A DNA stretch of 64,000 bases from Hyphodiscus hymeniophilus (GCA_016508695.1 VNKQ01000012.1:124001-188000); one strand, 5' to 3'. Shown: positions 12,850-25,721, counted from the first letter of the stretch. Notes: generated by a model from the letters alone, not told the origin. Numbers and translations: made by a program.

Positions 12850-15190
12850 ATAAGAATATAATAGCCCCCGCCTAATATTACTAGTACTAGATAAAGACCC
12901 CCGGTAGCCAAATACAAACTCTTAATAGTAAAGCGTCGACGAAACCCAAAAGGGAATAGTAGTCTTTAAAGTCTTTTTACTAACTAGTACTAGTTATCGC
13001 AAGCTAAACTCTTTTTATAGCGAAAGAATAACTAAAAGCTTAACTTAGATATATTACTAGATAGATCGCAAAGCTTAGTTATACCGTTTAGAATAGGGAA
13101 AATAATTAAGAACCCCTAAAACCCTACGATTTTTTCTTACGATTTTCTTATAATCTTAAGAACGAGTATACTTATTAGATAGAATTTAATAAGACTTATA
13201 TAAAACTTTGGTATAGTATTAGCGAGTATACGGGAGCTTAACCGACTATTAACCACTAGGTTAAGTACTATAACTATAGAATAATTTAATTTCCCAAGAT
13301 AGAATAGAACCCTAACGTATTAAAAAGGTAAAATAAGGTTATTAATCTTACTCGTTTATACTCCTAGTTATTAAGTAATAGTTGTAAAGATATACTATAT
13401 CAAAAACCCACAAGTCTCTTTAAGCTATAAAGTCTTTAAGCTAATAGCTATAATTAAAGCTTAATAACAACTCTATATAAGAGAAGGTAACTAGCCTCCG
13501 TTAACCGCAAAAGAATTGAAGTATTCCTTAATTAAATAGCTCTTACTCCCTATAATACTACTATAGAATTAGAAAAGAAAAGAATAATAGTTTACTAGAA
13601 TAAAAAGAGCTAGTAGTAAAGTAAGAATCGAATTGCAAAAGTATTATATAATAAGAAGGAAGAAACGCAATAGTAGTTTAAAGGTATTATAGTCTTCTCT
13701 TAGCTTAGGAGTAAAAGAAACTTAAAGAAGGTTATTAATATAATTAAAAGAAGTATTAGAAGTTAGAGAAGAACTTAAGAAGTATCGCAAGCAATAATAC
13801 TAGAAAACGCTTAATTAAACTTAATATTAGGGGCTCTTAACCTTGCTATAAATATATATAGCGAGGGCTTTATTAGAGGAGATTATATAGCAAAGTATAA
13901 TATTTCCCCAAAGGGAGTAAATCTTCTTAAAACTCTTAAGAGGGGCGTCTAAATATTATAATACGTAGCAAGAGTTTAACTAAGGCCTTATAGAAATACT
14001 AACCTTTATATATCTTCCCTTCTAACCCAAGTTATTCTAGTTATATATAGTATTATAATATTATAAAGATACTTTTTATCTAAGCAAAGGTATTAATACT
14101 TTTTATTATTAAAATAGAAATAAAAAGGAGATTTAATAAGAGAAGAATTAAAGGAATAATACTAGAATAAAGTATTAGCTAAGTTTTAATAAAAAGAGAA
14201 GAAGGGCTCTCAAGATAAGCTAAATTACAAGTTAAGACTATAAGCTTAGAGGGAATTTAATTATAAAAAAGGTTAGTAATAGTAAGAAGAGTTAAAAAAG
14301 GAAGACCTCTAAGCGTTAATAAGAAGAGGAAGAAAGAAGTAGCCTATAAAAGGCGAACTACTATTATTATTAGCTACTAAAACTCCAAAATAAGGAAATA
14401 GGGAAAAGAAAGACTTCTAAAGGAGTATAAAATAGTTGTCAAGTTTAAATAACTTAAAAGAAATAATAATAGTAAAAATAAGAAGACTTTACAATTATAA
14501 GGTCGGGAACTAGAGAGTATATTAGTAAGACTATAAGCCAAGAAGAGAGTAATTACTTCCTAGAGTTAAGTAGTAAAAACTTAGATTTGTAAGGGGAGCT
14601 TAATAGCGCGCTACTAGAAAAATATATTAAAGGTAAACTATAAAAGACGTCGGAATTAAGTATAACTCAAAGCTAAAAGAGATTGGGAACTATCGATTAC
14701 AAAGGAGATAAAACTCTTAAGTTATCTATTTAAAAGTCACTATAATAACCTATCGTTATATATTAAGGTAAGAGTCGAAGTCAAGAAAAAAGAAGGGAAA
14801 ATAAAGTTAGAGAAATCGAGTTTCGAGGTATAAAGAGATATCTAAATGCCTTTTATTCTAAGAACACTAAAAGTAATAGAAAAGTACTACTAATTAGTTA
14901 AGAAAAGTATAGAGTAATAGAATAGATAGAATTAATAGAGTTAATAGAGTTATTAATAGAGTAATAAAAAGAAAAGATATTAATTCTTAAAGTTAAAAGT
15001 ATAAGAAACTTAAAAAGATATACTTAAGTAAAGGCATCTTTCCGAAGCGGATTAGTGCACGCTCCCGGGTTATATAACTTACTACTAAAGGGTACAAATT
15101 ATTATTACTATAGCGAGAATATACTATACTCTCTTATTAACTAAGAGTATTATTTCTTTAACCCTATATACTAATAATTCTACTTTATTT
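12850..15190. other. Undecoded 3' internal region of inner element
   Basis: AT-rich and full of stops. It lies after the integrase relic and before the polypurine tract, so it belongs to the element. I recognise no domain. It may be a former envelope-position frame, extra Gag-like sequence, or a further nested insertion. Confidence 0.5.
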
Positions 15191-15204
15191 AGAGGGGGGA
15201 CGAA
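15191..15204 (+). other. Polypurine tract of inner element
   Basis: AGAGGGGGGACGAA immediately precedes the 3' LTR. A purine-only run in this position primes plus-strand DNA synthesis in LTR retrotransposons. A single C interrupts it. Confidence 0.75.
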
Positions 15205-15487
15205 TATAGAGGGGCAGTTTTAGGAGATTACGTTTTGCGGAAGTCACATAATATAGTGCTAGGTATACTATATAGCTAGGTTTTATACTAGATATTAATA
15301 TTAACGAATAACCCTTTTATTATAACTATTACTATTATTTGAATATATATTCTTTTAAGCTTATATTAACGATTTATACTATTCGAACTAGGTTCTATAA
15401 ACCTATGTCTTTAGATCTATTCGTTTCGAGTTTTTGTTATAGACGGATTCCCGCGCTTCGCATAATATTAGGATTTGGCCTTCTATA
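15205..15487 (+). repeat. 3' LTR of inner Ty3/gypsy element
   Basis: Starts TATAGAGGGG and ends CCTTCTATA. Both termini are RIP-altered forms of the TG...CA ends kept in the 5' copy. Same 283-bp length as the left LTR, differing only by transitions. Confidence 0.93.
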
Positions 15488-15491
15488 ATAT
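15488..15491. repeat. Target-site duplication ATAT, right copy
   Basis: Matches 4713-4716. Joining 4716 to 15,492 continues the outer element's RNase H frame without a shift. Confidence 0.75.
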
Positions 15492-15570
15492 AAACTTCGA
15501 AATTTAAATATAAAGATTAAATATATTTTTAGATTAAAGAATAAAATTATAAATACTCTTTTATAAATAA
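15492..15570 (+). mobile_element. Outer Ty3/gypsy relic resumes (RNase H end)
   Basis: In frame with the codon ending at 4716, this stretch reads KLRNLNIKIKYIFRLKN. That is the conserved end of the Ty3/gypsy RNase H region, just before integrase, and it shows that the two flanks were once one element. The relic probably extends further right into undecoded sequence. Confidence 0.8.
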
Positions 15571-18500
15571 TTTTCTCTAATAAGGAATATATATATAACT
15601 TTTAAGAGTATAAATAGTTAAGAGAGGATAATAAGGGGCGGCCGAAATAAATCTAAAAGAATAAGAAAAAAAGATATAAAGAGCTTTTCAAAGGAATAAA
15701 GCTATAGTAAGACGACTTAATAAGTATATTTACGAAATAGTAAATAGAAAAGTAAGATATTCTTATAAGAGAGAAAGTAAATTTAATAATAGGACTTTTA
15801 TATATAAACTATATATTTATTAACTTTATATTAGCTTTTATATATAAAGGGGAAACTTTACCTTTAGACTCTATTTAACCTTTAATTATAATAAAATATA
15901 AATACTCTTTTTAATACTCTAAGGTTATATAATTTCTATAAATATATATAATACTAAATAAGCTAGAGAAGATTTAAAAAGAGGCGTTTTATCGAAAGTA
16001 TAATAATTATAAGATCGAAGGTAAAGTAATATAATATTTATAGAAAAGCAAATAATAATAGTATATTATAAAATAAAAGGTAACTAATATCCTTTTTAAA
16101 GCCTATAACCGGGGCGGTTACTTTATAGGGGGAATTACTTTTAGGCGTCTCTAAAAGGTATATTAGCCTAGAATAATAAAAGATATAACCGATTATATTA
16201 AAGGATATTTAAAATATATAAAGTATAGTTTAGCTTTACGTTTTTAAATACTTTTAAAAGTCTCGGTTACTTTATTAATATAACTTTTAAGTATTAACTT
16301 CGTTAGACTATTTTTAGTCTTTTAAAAATCTTAGGGTAAATATATTTTAATAATTATTAATTACTTTTCCCGATTTATTTAGATATATATATATATAATA
16401 AATAATTAAGCTAAAACGATAAGATTACTTAAGGATTTCTTTATTCGGAAAGGCCTTTTAATAGGTTTTTACTCTAACCCTAGCCTTTATTTTAGGGTAA
16501 TAACCTAGAAGTTTATAACTAACTAAGAGGTCCTTTAGGTAACTTTGCTATTAAGAGCCAAAAAGTCGATTAGAATAATAAAGAAAGCTAATAATCTTTT
16601 TTAATAAATATTAAAAAAGTTAAGAAGCCTTAAGACCTTCTTATAAAAAATTATATTATTTATATTTAAGGTTAATAAATATAAGATTTTATATTTTAGT
16701 TATTCTTTATTTGAGATTTAAAGAGGCTTTAACCTAGATAGAAACCTAAAGACAACTTTCTTTAGTTATATAAGGGTTTCCCTTATTATAGTCTTATAAG
16801 ACCCTAAAGCTAAGCTTTACCCGCTATATCCTAGGAATCTAATAGATATTATAAGCTAAAAAGACACTATCCTTAACTATATAGCTAAGTATTAAAAGAC
16901 CTTATAAGAGATAATAATAGTATCTGACTACTAAAGAGAAATATAAAAATTAAGATATAATATAGGGGTATAAATATATACTTTTACCCTAAGATAGCTT
17001 ATTATATTATATAACTTAAGGTTAGTTAAGAAAAAGTTGCGCTTATTATAAAGAAGACCCTTTATAGTTATAAGGTATAGTAAAGACTATTATAAGTTAT
17101 ATACTATTCGATAAATTAATAATATACTAATCTTAGGGATTTTTTATAGGGATTACTTAAAACTATTTAGGTTAAGAGAAGGGTATTTAGTAATAAGAAA
17201 AGAGAGAAATCTACTAGCGTACTAAAATATATAATTAGAGTCTATAAAATATTATCTTCTAAAGGACTTAAAAAGCTTTCCTAGAGTATACTTATTAGCC
17301 CTAATAGAATTAGTTACTTAAGCCCGTATTATTATAGTAAGCTTACTAACTATTAAGTTATCGCAGCCCTACTAAATAGTAATTAGGAAGTCAATTATAC
17401 TAAAGCCCTACTTTTATTACCCGCGATAATAGCCTTTAGTAACTTAACCTTAATAACTTTTTCCTTAAGCTTTCTTTTCGATAATTATAAAAGGTAATAT
17501 TTTATTACTTTTTATTTTAGACTTGTAATCTAGCTTTACTAACCCTATACAAAACCTTAACTTCGAAAAAGCGAAAAAACCTTTTAGTTATATTAAAAAA
17601 GTTATAAGACTATAATAAGAGATTACTTTAATTTTAAACTTTTAGAAAACTACTTTAGTTAAAACTTTTAAGAGTTTGTTAAAGACTAGTTTACTTTACT
17701 CTTTTTCGAAAGATACTTAATATTAAAACGAAGTAAACAGGCTATAACTTTTATAATTCTTTATTATAAGGGGGAAAATAAAAGATAATAAGGAAAAGGT
17801 ACTAGCGAAAAGTAATATAATTTACTTTTATTATAATAAGATAGTTTAAGAAAGTATTTTTTAAGATTATATAAAAATAATATTATCCCCTAAACAAAGC
17901 TTTATAATACGGCTATAAATAGAAATAAAATAAGAGTATATAAGAATAAGACTTTAGCTAATAAAAATAAAACTAGAGTAAATAAGAATAAGACTATAAC
18001 TAATAAAAGCTAAACCTTAATAGACTTTACCTCCTCGTTAATAGAGTTAATAGATTTGCCTAATCTAATAGACCCCGGCATTAATCGAAAAAAGCCCTTT
18101 TCTAATACTATTATTTGCGTTTATACTTATAAGTAATAGCTAACCCGTAAAGTTATCTAAGGGAGTAATTTATATAACTAATATTATATAAGAGTATTAA
18201 TAGATAATAAGAGAGTTATAAAGACCCTTAAAAAAGGAATATAAAAATATAATACCCTCTCTCTTACCCTTAGTATAGACTTAATTTATAAGTATTATAA
18301 GTATAAGAATATATATACTTAGAGTAAGGGAAATTTAAGAGATATATTAAAAGTATAAAAGGACTAGAATAAACCCGAGAATAAAAGAGTAATTAGCTCG
18401 TAAAGGGAATAATAGTTAAAGTAAAAGAAAAGTCTTATATAGGGATAACTAGTTTAATAACAAAGAAGGGGACCCTAAGAAAGTATTAATAAGAAGAGAA

Positions 18501-20914
18501 GATAGCGAAAGTAAGGGGTCAAATAATAAAAAGGATATAAGTAAAGTAAGAGAACTTAAGTTTAGTAAAAAGGAGCTTATAACTTAATATAACTTAGCCT
18601 AATTAGCCCCAAAGCCCTAACCTCTATCTAAAAGACCTAAACACAAAGTAATAAAAAAGTCCCTTTAAAAAGGATAAATCTAAGTAACTAGTATATTTAT
18701 CCGTAAGTATTATAAGAAGTATAAAGTAAAGGTAACCGATATTTTAAAGGCTCTTTTTAACTTAATAGTAAATAAGGAGAATAGGGGAAAAGTTAAGAAA
18801 AATAAGGTATTTAACTTCGAGAGAACTTTTAGTAAATTTTAAATACTTAGTTCTTAACTATAAAAGAATAATAATAAAAGATTAAAGTCTTAAACTACCT
18901 CTTAAAAGAATATATTAAAAGCTAAAGAGACAAAAAGAGGTACTTATATAACTATATCTAAGGGAACTAAAGAGAAGAAAGACCCTATACTTATTAGAAG
19001 TAAAGAGAAAGAAAAAGTAAAAGGTTATTAGTTATTAGCCCTTACCTCTATTTAATTAGCCTTTATAAAACGTAAGGCTAATAAAGATATAATTAATACC
19101 CCTCTTAAGAGATTTAAGGTTATATTAAGTGCCTTTACCCTAAGGCACCCTTTTAGGCACTCTTATACTCTAATAAAAAAACTCTCTCTTATTATAAAGA
19201 CTATAAGATTTGAATATCGGGTTAAAATAAAAGAATACTAGTCGAATAATAATAATATATAAGTAGTAAAATTTAAAGAGAATATAAAAAGAGTCCTATT
19301 ATATTAAAAGACTATATTTTATTAAAAGTTTATAAAAGAAGAAGAAGTAAGAATATAAATTATTAAAGAAAGAGAAAAGAAGGAAGATTAGGAGAAAGAG
19401 TCGCTTTGGGTTATTTATTAGTATTACTTAAATTAAGGATAAAAGAATCTTACTTATAAAGATAACCCTAACTATAAAATAGACCCTAATCTAAAAGAAT
19501 AACCTAATAGATTTCCCCTAGTAATATACTTAGATATAAGTTGGGTTAAAGTTAATTATCGTTTACTCTAGATAAAAAAAGATTATTAAAAGCCTTCTAA
19601 TAATAATTAGGTTATTTAGAGAAGAGCTAAATTTGTTTTAAGAAATAACCCTATCTTAACTTATTAGAGAAAAAGAAAAGGGGAACTTATAAGTCTAAGT
19701 ATAATAAAGTGCCTTATAAACAAACTATATTATAAAAAGTATCTAATAAAGTATATTTTAGCTATAAAAGAAGGTTTAAAGGGCCGATTAATAAAGAAAG
19801 AAATAAGTATACTTATATTCTAAATAAGTCTTATTATAAATCTTTCTTAGCTAAGTATAAGAATAACCCAAGGGGAATAGAAAATATTTATAAATAATAT
19901 TAGGGTATTTAGTTAGGGATAGTCTAGAGTTCCCGAACTTAAACTAGGATTTGCTATAATTAACTTAATTCCCGTAAAATCTTTTTAACCTAATACTTAT
20001 TAAGAAAAAGTATAAGCTATATAAGATTCCTTAGAACTTGCCCGTTACTATTATTAAGTAAATTCCCCTAAGGAGAATTTAATAAATTAGGACTAAAGAA
20101 GGAAAGACTCTCCTTTCTTTAACTTATCTCTTAACTCTTATTTCTATAACCTTGTTTTTACTTACGAGGCTATTTCCCTAGATAAACCCTATTAAATACG
20201 TTCCTATAATAAGCCTTAAGAATATAACTACCCCGAAAAATTAAAAGAATATCTATTATTATATTATATAATACGACCCGATAACTATATAGTTTTATAA
20301 GAAGTTTTATATTATTATATAAATCTTTAAAACTTCTAAGATTAGTTAGAGATATTTAGAGATAAGCTAGTTATTAAAGGCAAAGTAAAGCTTTACTTAA
20401 AGGCTTTTAAATCCTTTAAGGATTCTTATTATACTATTACTAATAATATTAAAGATATTATTATAGTCTTAAAAGAGTAAAACGAGGCTATTATTAAAGT
20501 AGCAAGAGTAACTCTAAAGTAATAAGACTAAGATTAATTTCTCGGGAAATAAAGGGTTACTTATTAAATATTACCCGGCCTACGTTATTCTTTTTTATTT
20601 CTTAGACTTCTTAAAAGGGTTAATTTAGAATAAGTATTATATAAAGATTATATTAATTTTTTTGTTTTTATTATTTTAATTGCTTTTATATAAAGAGTTA
20701 GAATTTAGACTCTATAAAAAGGTTTAGTAATATACTCTTAGTTATAAATTTATATTTCGCTTTATATTATAATAAAGACCTCTAAACTTTAGTTAGTATA
20801 TCGTAATATAAAATACTAGGGGAAAGAATATAACTATAAAACTTATAATAAAAAAAACTTTATACTTAGGGATCTTCTTCTTATATTTTCTTTATACTCT
20901 TATTATTAGAAAAA
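15571..20914. other. RIP-degraded sequence, content unresolved
   Basis: About 5.3 kb of AT-rich sequence with no usable frame. It probably includes the integrase and 3' LTR of the outer element and perhaps other transposons, but I could not match any part to a domain. A weak plus-strand frame near 18,110-18,330 has several Cys codons, but is too broken to name. Confidence 0.6.
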
Positions 20915-21258
20915 GTCTTGAGGTAAGGGTACTTTACTAGGGGAGGGGAACTTATAAAGATAAAGAAGTCACGAGGGGTCTTTAGCCTACGGCCTAGTCT
21001 TTAAGGCACCAACTTGTATTTAGAGAAACCTTATGACAGAACAAATGATCATCCCTTTTCTCCCCTTATACCAATACAAATTTGTAAGTCTTGAGGTGGG
21101 GGCACCTCACTGGGGGGGGGAACCTGTGAAGATGGGGAAGTCACGAGGGGTCTTTAGCCTGCGGCCTAGTCTTTAAGGCACCAACTTGTATTTAGAGAAA
21201 CCTTGTGACAGAACAAATGATCATCCCTTTTCTCCCCTCATACCGATACAAATTTGTA
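20915..21258. repeat. 172-bp tandem direct repeat at the RIP boundary
   Basis: Two head-to-tail copies, 20,915-21,086 and 21,088-21,258, both starting GTCTTGAGGT and ending CAAATTTGTA. They differ by one indel and about 17 substitutions. All substitutions are G-to-A or C-to-T in the left copy relative to the right copy. The right copy also contains a small stem-loop, TGAGGTG-GGGG-CACCTCA (21,092-21,109), which is destroyed in the left copy. No coding function is apparent. Confidence 0.9.
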
Positions 21259-22675
21259 CGCCCGTATTGATCCAAATCAGATGCAAGGACCCGACATTTT
21301 GCGCAACACAATACTCCTATCCATGCACGCTCTCACGACGACGACACACATCGATCAACTCCTTGAATTCTATTCTAATATGGCCGGTAGGGCTGCCTCG
21401 ACAGCGCTGCTAGCGCCAGCTATCTATCACGGAGCAACAGCAACCCCTTTTCGAGAGTCGAGACGACTCCCAAGAAGAAATTTCGTCGGACGAATCGCCG
21501 TCGAGATGTCGCAGCAGGCTTGTGTGAGAATCAGAAAAAGTTTTCAATTTTCATTGTGTTGTGTATTGAAGGTTCCTGGGAGGGATATATTACCTACAGA
21601 CGAAGGCTTGATCATGCAGCCATTTCTTCATGCTTCTCTAACCTCCAAAATCTGACCCTGGCGATTAGTGGGTGTCCAAGTGGCGTTGGAGAACGTTTTG
21701 GCTCACCTGTGTCGATAGGGTGGGGCTCAGACTCCGGTCCAGCTGACTCTGGGTTTTGCATTCCTTCGTATCCAAAGCCACCCGACACTGTTCGGCGTAT
21801 GGCAGACATAGTTCCTACGCTTTTCTTCTCGAGGCTGTGAGAGAGAGCCGCGGCGCAATATACTTAAGCTCTTTTGCTTCAGCGCTCAATTTACGAAATG
21901 TGGTGATAATGACGGGGCCATATTGCTGCTTAAGGGCTTTTCAGAGCTCACCGTCAATGCTTCTATGCTCAGATCCTATGCCGCATATACGTTCTTACAC
22001 TACTTGTTTTCATCGCATTTCTCTTGTTTTTCACATTTGTTCTGACGGCGTTGCGGTTTCACTGTTTTCGTGTATGACCCTGAACCTCACGTCACGACTT
22101 CGATTCATGTAGTTGCATGTCTGCCTTGCTGAAATCGCCTCGATTTCCTCGTTTGAAAAGGCAGCGCAGTTGCGATTACGATTGCCTAACGAATCAATCA
22201 ACGATGACCCCGAAGACCAGCCGAGATGCACAAAGGTAGTGGCCGGCTTACTGTCATCTGTATTCACCTCCACCACTCACAGTGATTTCCCCACCTGCCA
22301 AATTTCATTCACAGCCTTAATTACGCGAAACCCGCAATTGCGGCAAGACCAAATTGCGCAAATGCGTCTCCAATTGACAACGCTTACTCATGCGTATTTT
22401 GTTCGCAAAAACTGCCTATCAATTTGCCCAACCTGAGACAGGATACTTGACCCCGACGGGTTGCACTGGAAATGCGAAACGAAATTCCTAAGTGACTCGT
22501 AGCCATTTCATAAGACCAGACGCCTCCTTTGATGCACTGCATTATCCCGTTGAGTGTTGTCTTCGCTTGATATAAAACGGAAGTAGCCTCATCTTCCCAG
22601 CTACCCGCACAGCTATCTCGAAAGATCTCCCCATGCTGCTATCGGGAAGAAACTGAGACAACTCCTCCACTCCCC
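21259..22675. other. Intergenic, no convincing gene
   Basis: Normal base composition, with several overlapping open frames of 65-133 codons on both strands. None shows a recognisable domain, a coherent intron pattern or a continuing homologous frame. It could hold an unrecognised small gene or the promoter of the C2H2 gene downstream. Confidence 0.5.
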
Positions 22676-25172
22676 ATGGCTGCTCCCAATTTGACACCAG
22701 AATATGAAGGCTCATTATCACTACAATGTCGGCCAGTTCAAGTGACTGATAGCTGTCTCGAACCAGAAGATTCCAACCTCGAATATGAACTCCAGGCAGT
22801 AAGAGGCCACCAACGCGGGGATAGTAGCGAGCTCTCAACTCAAGTGCCACGCTACATTCCCCTGTTGGAGTTCGAGGGTGTCGGAGACGACACTCAGGCT
22901 ATCTTTTCTTCACGCACTGGAAGTGCCACATTCCATACGACAGGCTCATTGATATCATCATCCCCCGATGTGAGCCAGCCACACACCCCAGCTTCGTCGG
23001 AATGTTCACAGCAGCGTTCTCCCTCACCGTAAGTTGTTTGGATGAATTACCTGTGGGCTGAGTGACTAACATAGCTACCAGGGGCCACAACATTGCTAAA
23101 TCGGCAAGCGTCGAGAATGAGTCCGAGAACGGGGATTGCTCATCTCCCAGAACGAAAGACATCGAACAGATGATGAAATCCGCATTTGTGGGTAACGGAA
23201 TTGAACCTGACAGCCCTGACTATGACTCGGACTACGATAGCACTTCCTGCGAAGACGACGATGGGAGCCAGGCTGATGGAAGATGTTATGAATGTCGAGT
23301 ATCTAGAAATAAGAACATCTTTGAGGCCAATGTGCGCCGAATTGCAGGTGGCGACTTGGCTTTAACTGCGTCCTTCATACCCATCCTTCATCTTTTGGCT
23401 CACCAAGTTCACACATCTGCCATCAATCCAAATAATATGAACATTACACAATGTGCAGGGCAAGCTGATGGAAAGGCCCGTGATATGTCTAGTTTTGGAG
23501 GACATCAGCCTTGCTCAAGTACTGGTGGACGGAAAAGATCAGCCGATAAGACCGGGATGGACCGAATGGGGGATGAGCAAGGGGAGGGTGAAGATGACGA
23601 CGGAAATGACGATCAAGATCCCAAGAGAAACAAACGGATTCTATCAGGTACCAAGCAGCTACGTGTGGTCTGCCATTTCCACAAATGGAATTCCAAGAAG
23701 TATAATATGCGCTACGAAGCGGGACAAAGTGGAAACCCTAAATTCCGAGCCTGCCACGGACCTGGATTTGACGGACTCTCTAGATTGAAGTAAGTGGTGA
23801 AGCCTTTGCTTGTTGCGGAGTAAAATATATTGACGAAAATAGGGATCACCTCAAAAATGTTCACACCTATGTTCAGTGCGAGCGTTGCCCCCGTTTGTTT
23901 AAAGGGCCGAGACCTCAACGAATAGATGAACACGATAAACACCGATGCGAGACTTCCGAAAATGTTGAAGACCGAATCGAAGAAGGAATAAGACCAAGGC
24001 AGTGGGCCCAGATAGAGGATATGAGGAATCTTCCGAGAGACAACAAACCGAAGACTACTGTTGAGAAGTGGAATAGGATATGGACCATCCTATTTCCTGA
24101 CATCAAAATACCTGATAATCCTTGTAAGCTTTTGCGTCGTTGAACTTTCGTGAGCTGATAGTTTGGACTAGGGTGTGAGGATAATGATCGCCTTGCTGCG
24201 AAATCATCGTCATTAGAGGACGCGAGTCGTGAATTTTCCAAGTGCTATCAAATTACGCTCCAAGCTTCCAAGATATATGCAGACCGTTCAATACAAATCA
24301 GCAATGAAGCAAAGGACTTGTTGAGCCAACAAGCATTGCAAGCTTTTCAGCTCTATTATAGCACAAGCATCATGGCACCATCTTCAGTTAACCTATCCAG
24401 CTCATCGACACTATACGCATCAGAGCAGGTACCTGGCACCTCTTCACTGCTTGCAGCAGTTCCTCATACGAGGCCCTCTGAGGATCCTAACATTGAAGGG
24501 AACTCCTCACAAAAGCAGCAATGGATGCTTTTCGAATCAGACCAATTCGGAGACGACAACTTTCAACCATTCATGAACGACTTTGTTACAAACCAGGGAA
24601 TTCCTCCATCTTTGGCCCAGTGTAAACAGAAAGGACCTAGCTTAAGACATACACTTCATGGGCATGGTAAACAGCAGTCACGATGTTGCGCATCAAGTCA
24701 ACCCAGCTCGCTTCCGTGCGCACCAACTAACACGGGCGATCCCTACTCTCAGACCTGTCACCATGCTTCTGTCTACAACATGGCACTTAATAATGCGCCC
24801 GAGGCTCAAACTTACCACTCCATGGCCCAGCCTTTACCAGTTCCAAGCACGACCTTCTACAGCCATGGACAGAACGGGTCGTCGTCTTTCAACCCAATGG
24901 CACACAGTTTTGAAGTATCATACGACCAACTCCATCCTACGGGCAACAGAGTTCAAGGAGAGGCAGGATACTTAGTTCCTCAGCAGCCGAGCACGGCCCA
25001 CGATCTTTTGCAAAATCACCAATACTCACCATCACAACCGTACATCGATGAGCGACCTCAACATCGTCAAAGTCATCGGCAGAATAACAATGCTGATTCG
25101 GAGGATAAGTCGAGCGATGAACTATCTACGGCATCAGATTATGTTTTTGGGGCTGATGATTACATGCTATAG
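22676..25172 (+). CDS. C2H2-type zinc-finger domain protein
   Basis: Four exons: 22,676-23,028, 23,082-23,789, 23,843-24,123 and 24,172-25,172, giving 780 residues. All three introns have GTAAG donors, and the phase closes exactly. The N-terminus is Ser/Pro-rich and acidic. A basic patch (PKRNKR) precedes a Cys/His-rich module at about residues 313-385: CHFHKW, then a CHGPGF...RLKDHLKNVH unit, then CERC...H..H..C. This matches a common fungal family with degenerate C2H2 modules followed by a W-x-I-W-x-I-LFP segment, here KWNRIWTILFP. The C-terminal 280 residues are Gln/Ser/Pro-rich, as in activation regions. A nuclear regulatory role is likely but inferred. It stands at the RIP edge and may not belong to the cluster. 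Confidence 0.82.
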
Positions 25173-25721
25173 TTATAAATCTCTCTTTTCATTTGCGTTC
25201 CTACCACTAGGAGAAACCCATACCGAGCAGTAGATGTCGAAAATGATAGAAGTCTTATAATTCTCTAGTAGCCTGACGGCTCTAGCGGTTCAGTTAAATA
25301 CGCCGCCCTCGCATTGAAATGAGTGAATGCCAGTTCCCGAAGATATCCAATAGGACTACAGTCCTTTGGTAAATCTACATAGCACCATGATACCTCCTCA
25401 GCCATTCTTTCCTCCATCACTACGCGCCCCCTCCCCCCCTCCTCCGACGAAGGAAAATCATCGCATCGATACTAACTGCGGTATGCCTCCTTACTCCGAG
25501 CGTTGATCCAACAAATATACAGTCACACTAGAGAGCCCCAGGATTCCTCCCGAGTCAGTTGGGACTTAGGGACGTAGCGCCCGGATACTGTATGTCGGAA
25601 ATGGGTAATTGATGCAGAAGCAATGCATCAATAATGCTCAGACCAGGTACAGATGAAACGGCGTCAGTTTTAACTTAAATGGCCATCTCTTATACATGTT
25701 CTATTACTGCTCTGATTGCGC
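25173..25721. other. Intergenic between convergent genes
   Basis: Lies between the 3' ends of the C2H2 gene and P450-1, so it should hold both terminators. A pyrimidine-rich stretch occurs near 25,410-25,445. I see no gene or repeat. Confidence 0.5.

Larger units (their letters stand above)
4717..15487 (+). mobile_element. Inner Ty3/gypsy LTR retrotransposon, complete but RIP-dead
   Basis: A full-length 10.8-kb element bounded by two 283-bp LTRs (4717-4999 and 15,205-15,487), flanked by ATAT duplications, with a polypurine tract before the 3' LTR. The pol order protease, reverse transcriptase, RNase H, integrase is readable on the plus strand, which is the Ty3/gypsy order (Copia places integrase before reverse transcriptase). 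Every domain contains stops and RIP transitions, so it cannot be expressed. A 2.3-kb stretch between integrase and the 3' LTR (about 12,850-15,190) is part of the element, but its former content was not recognised. Confidence 0.9.
1..20914. other. AT-rich RIP-mutated transposon block
   Basis: Composition is extreme: TpA is abundant, CpA and TpG are rare, and CpG survives in many places. That is the mark of C-to-T mutation at CpA on both strands (repeat-induced point mutation). ATG codons are nearly absent, because TG has become TA, and stop codons interrupt every frame, so almost no open frame of 60 or more codons exists. Short stretches still read as Ty3/gypsy Gag and Pol. No host gene is visible. 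Such blocks are usually heterochromatic in Pezizomycotina; that part is inference. Confidence 0.93.

Noticed and set aside
1..20914. Mitochondrial or plastid DNA because of the low GC
   Set aside because: The content is Ty3/gypsy pol with LTRs and RIP-type transitions, flanked by nuclear genes with spliceosomal introns.
21186..22436. Overlapping frames of 65-133 codons on both strands
   Set aside because: No domain, no consistent splice pattern, and the frames overlap each other. Treated as intergenic.
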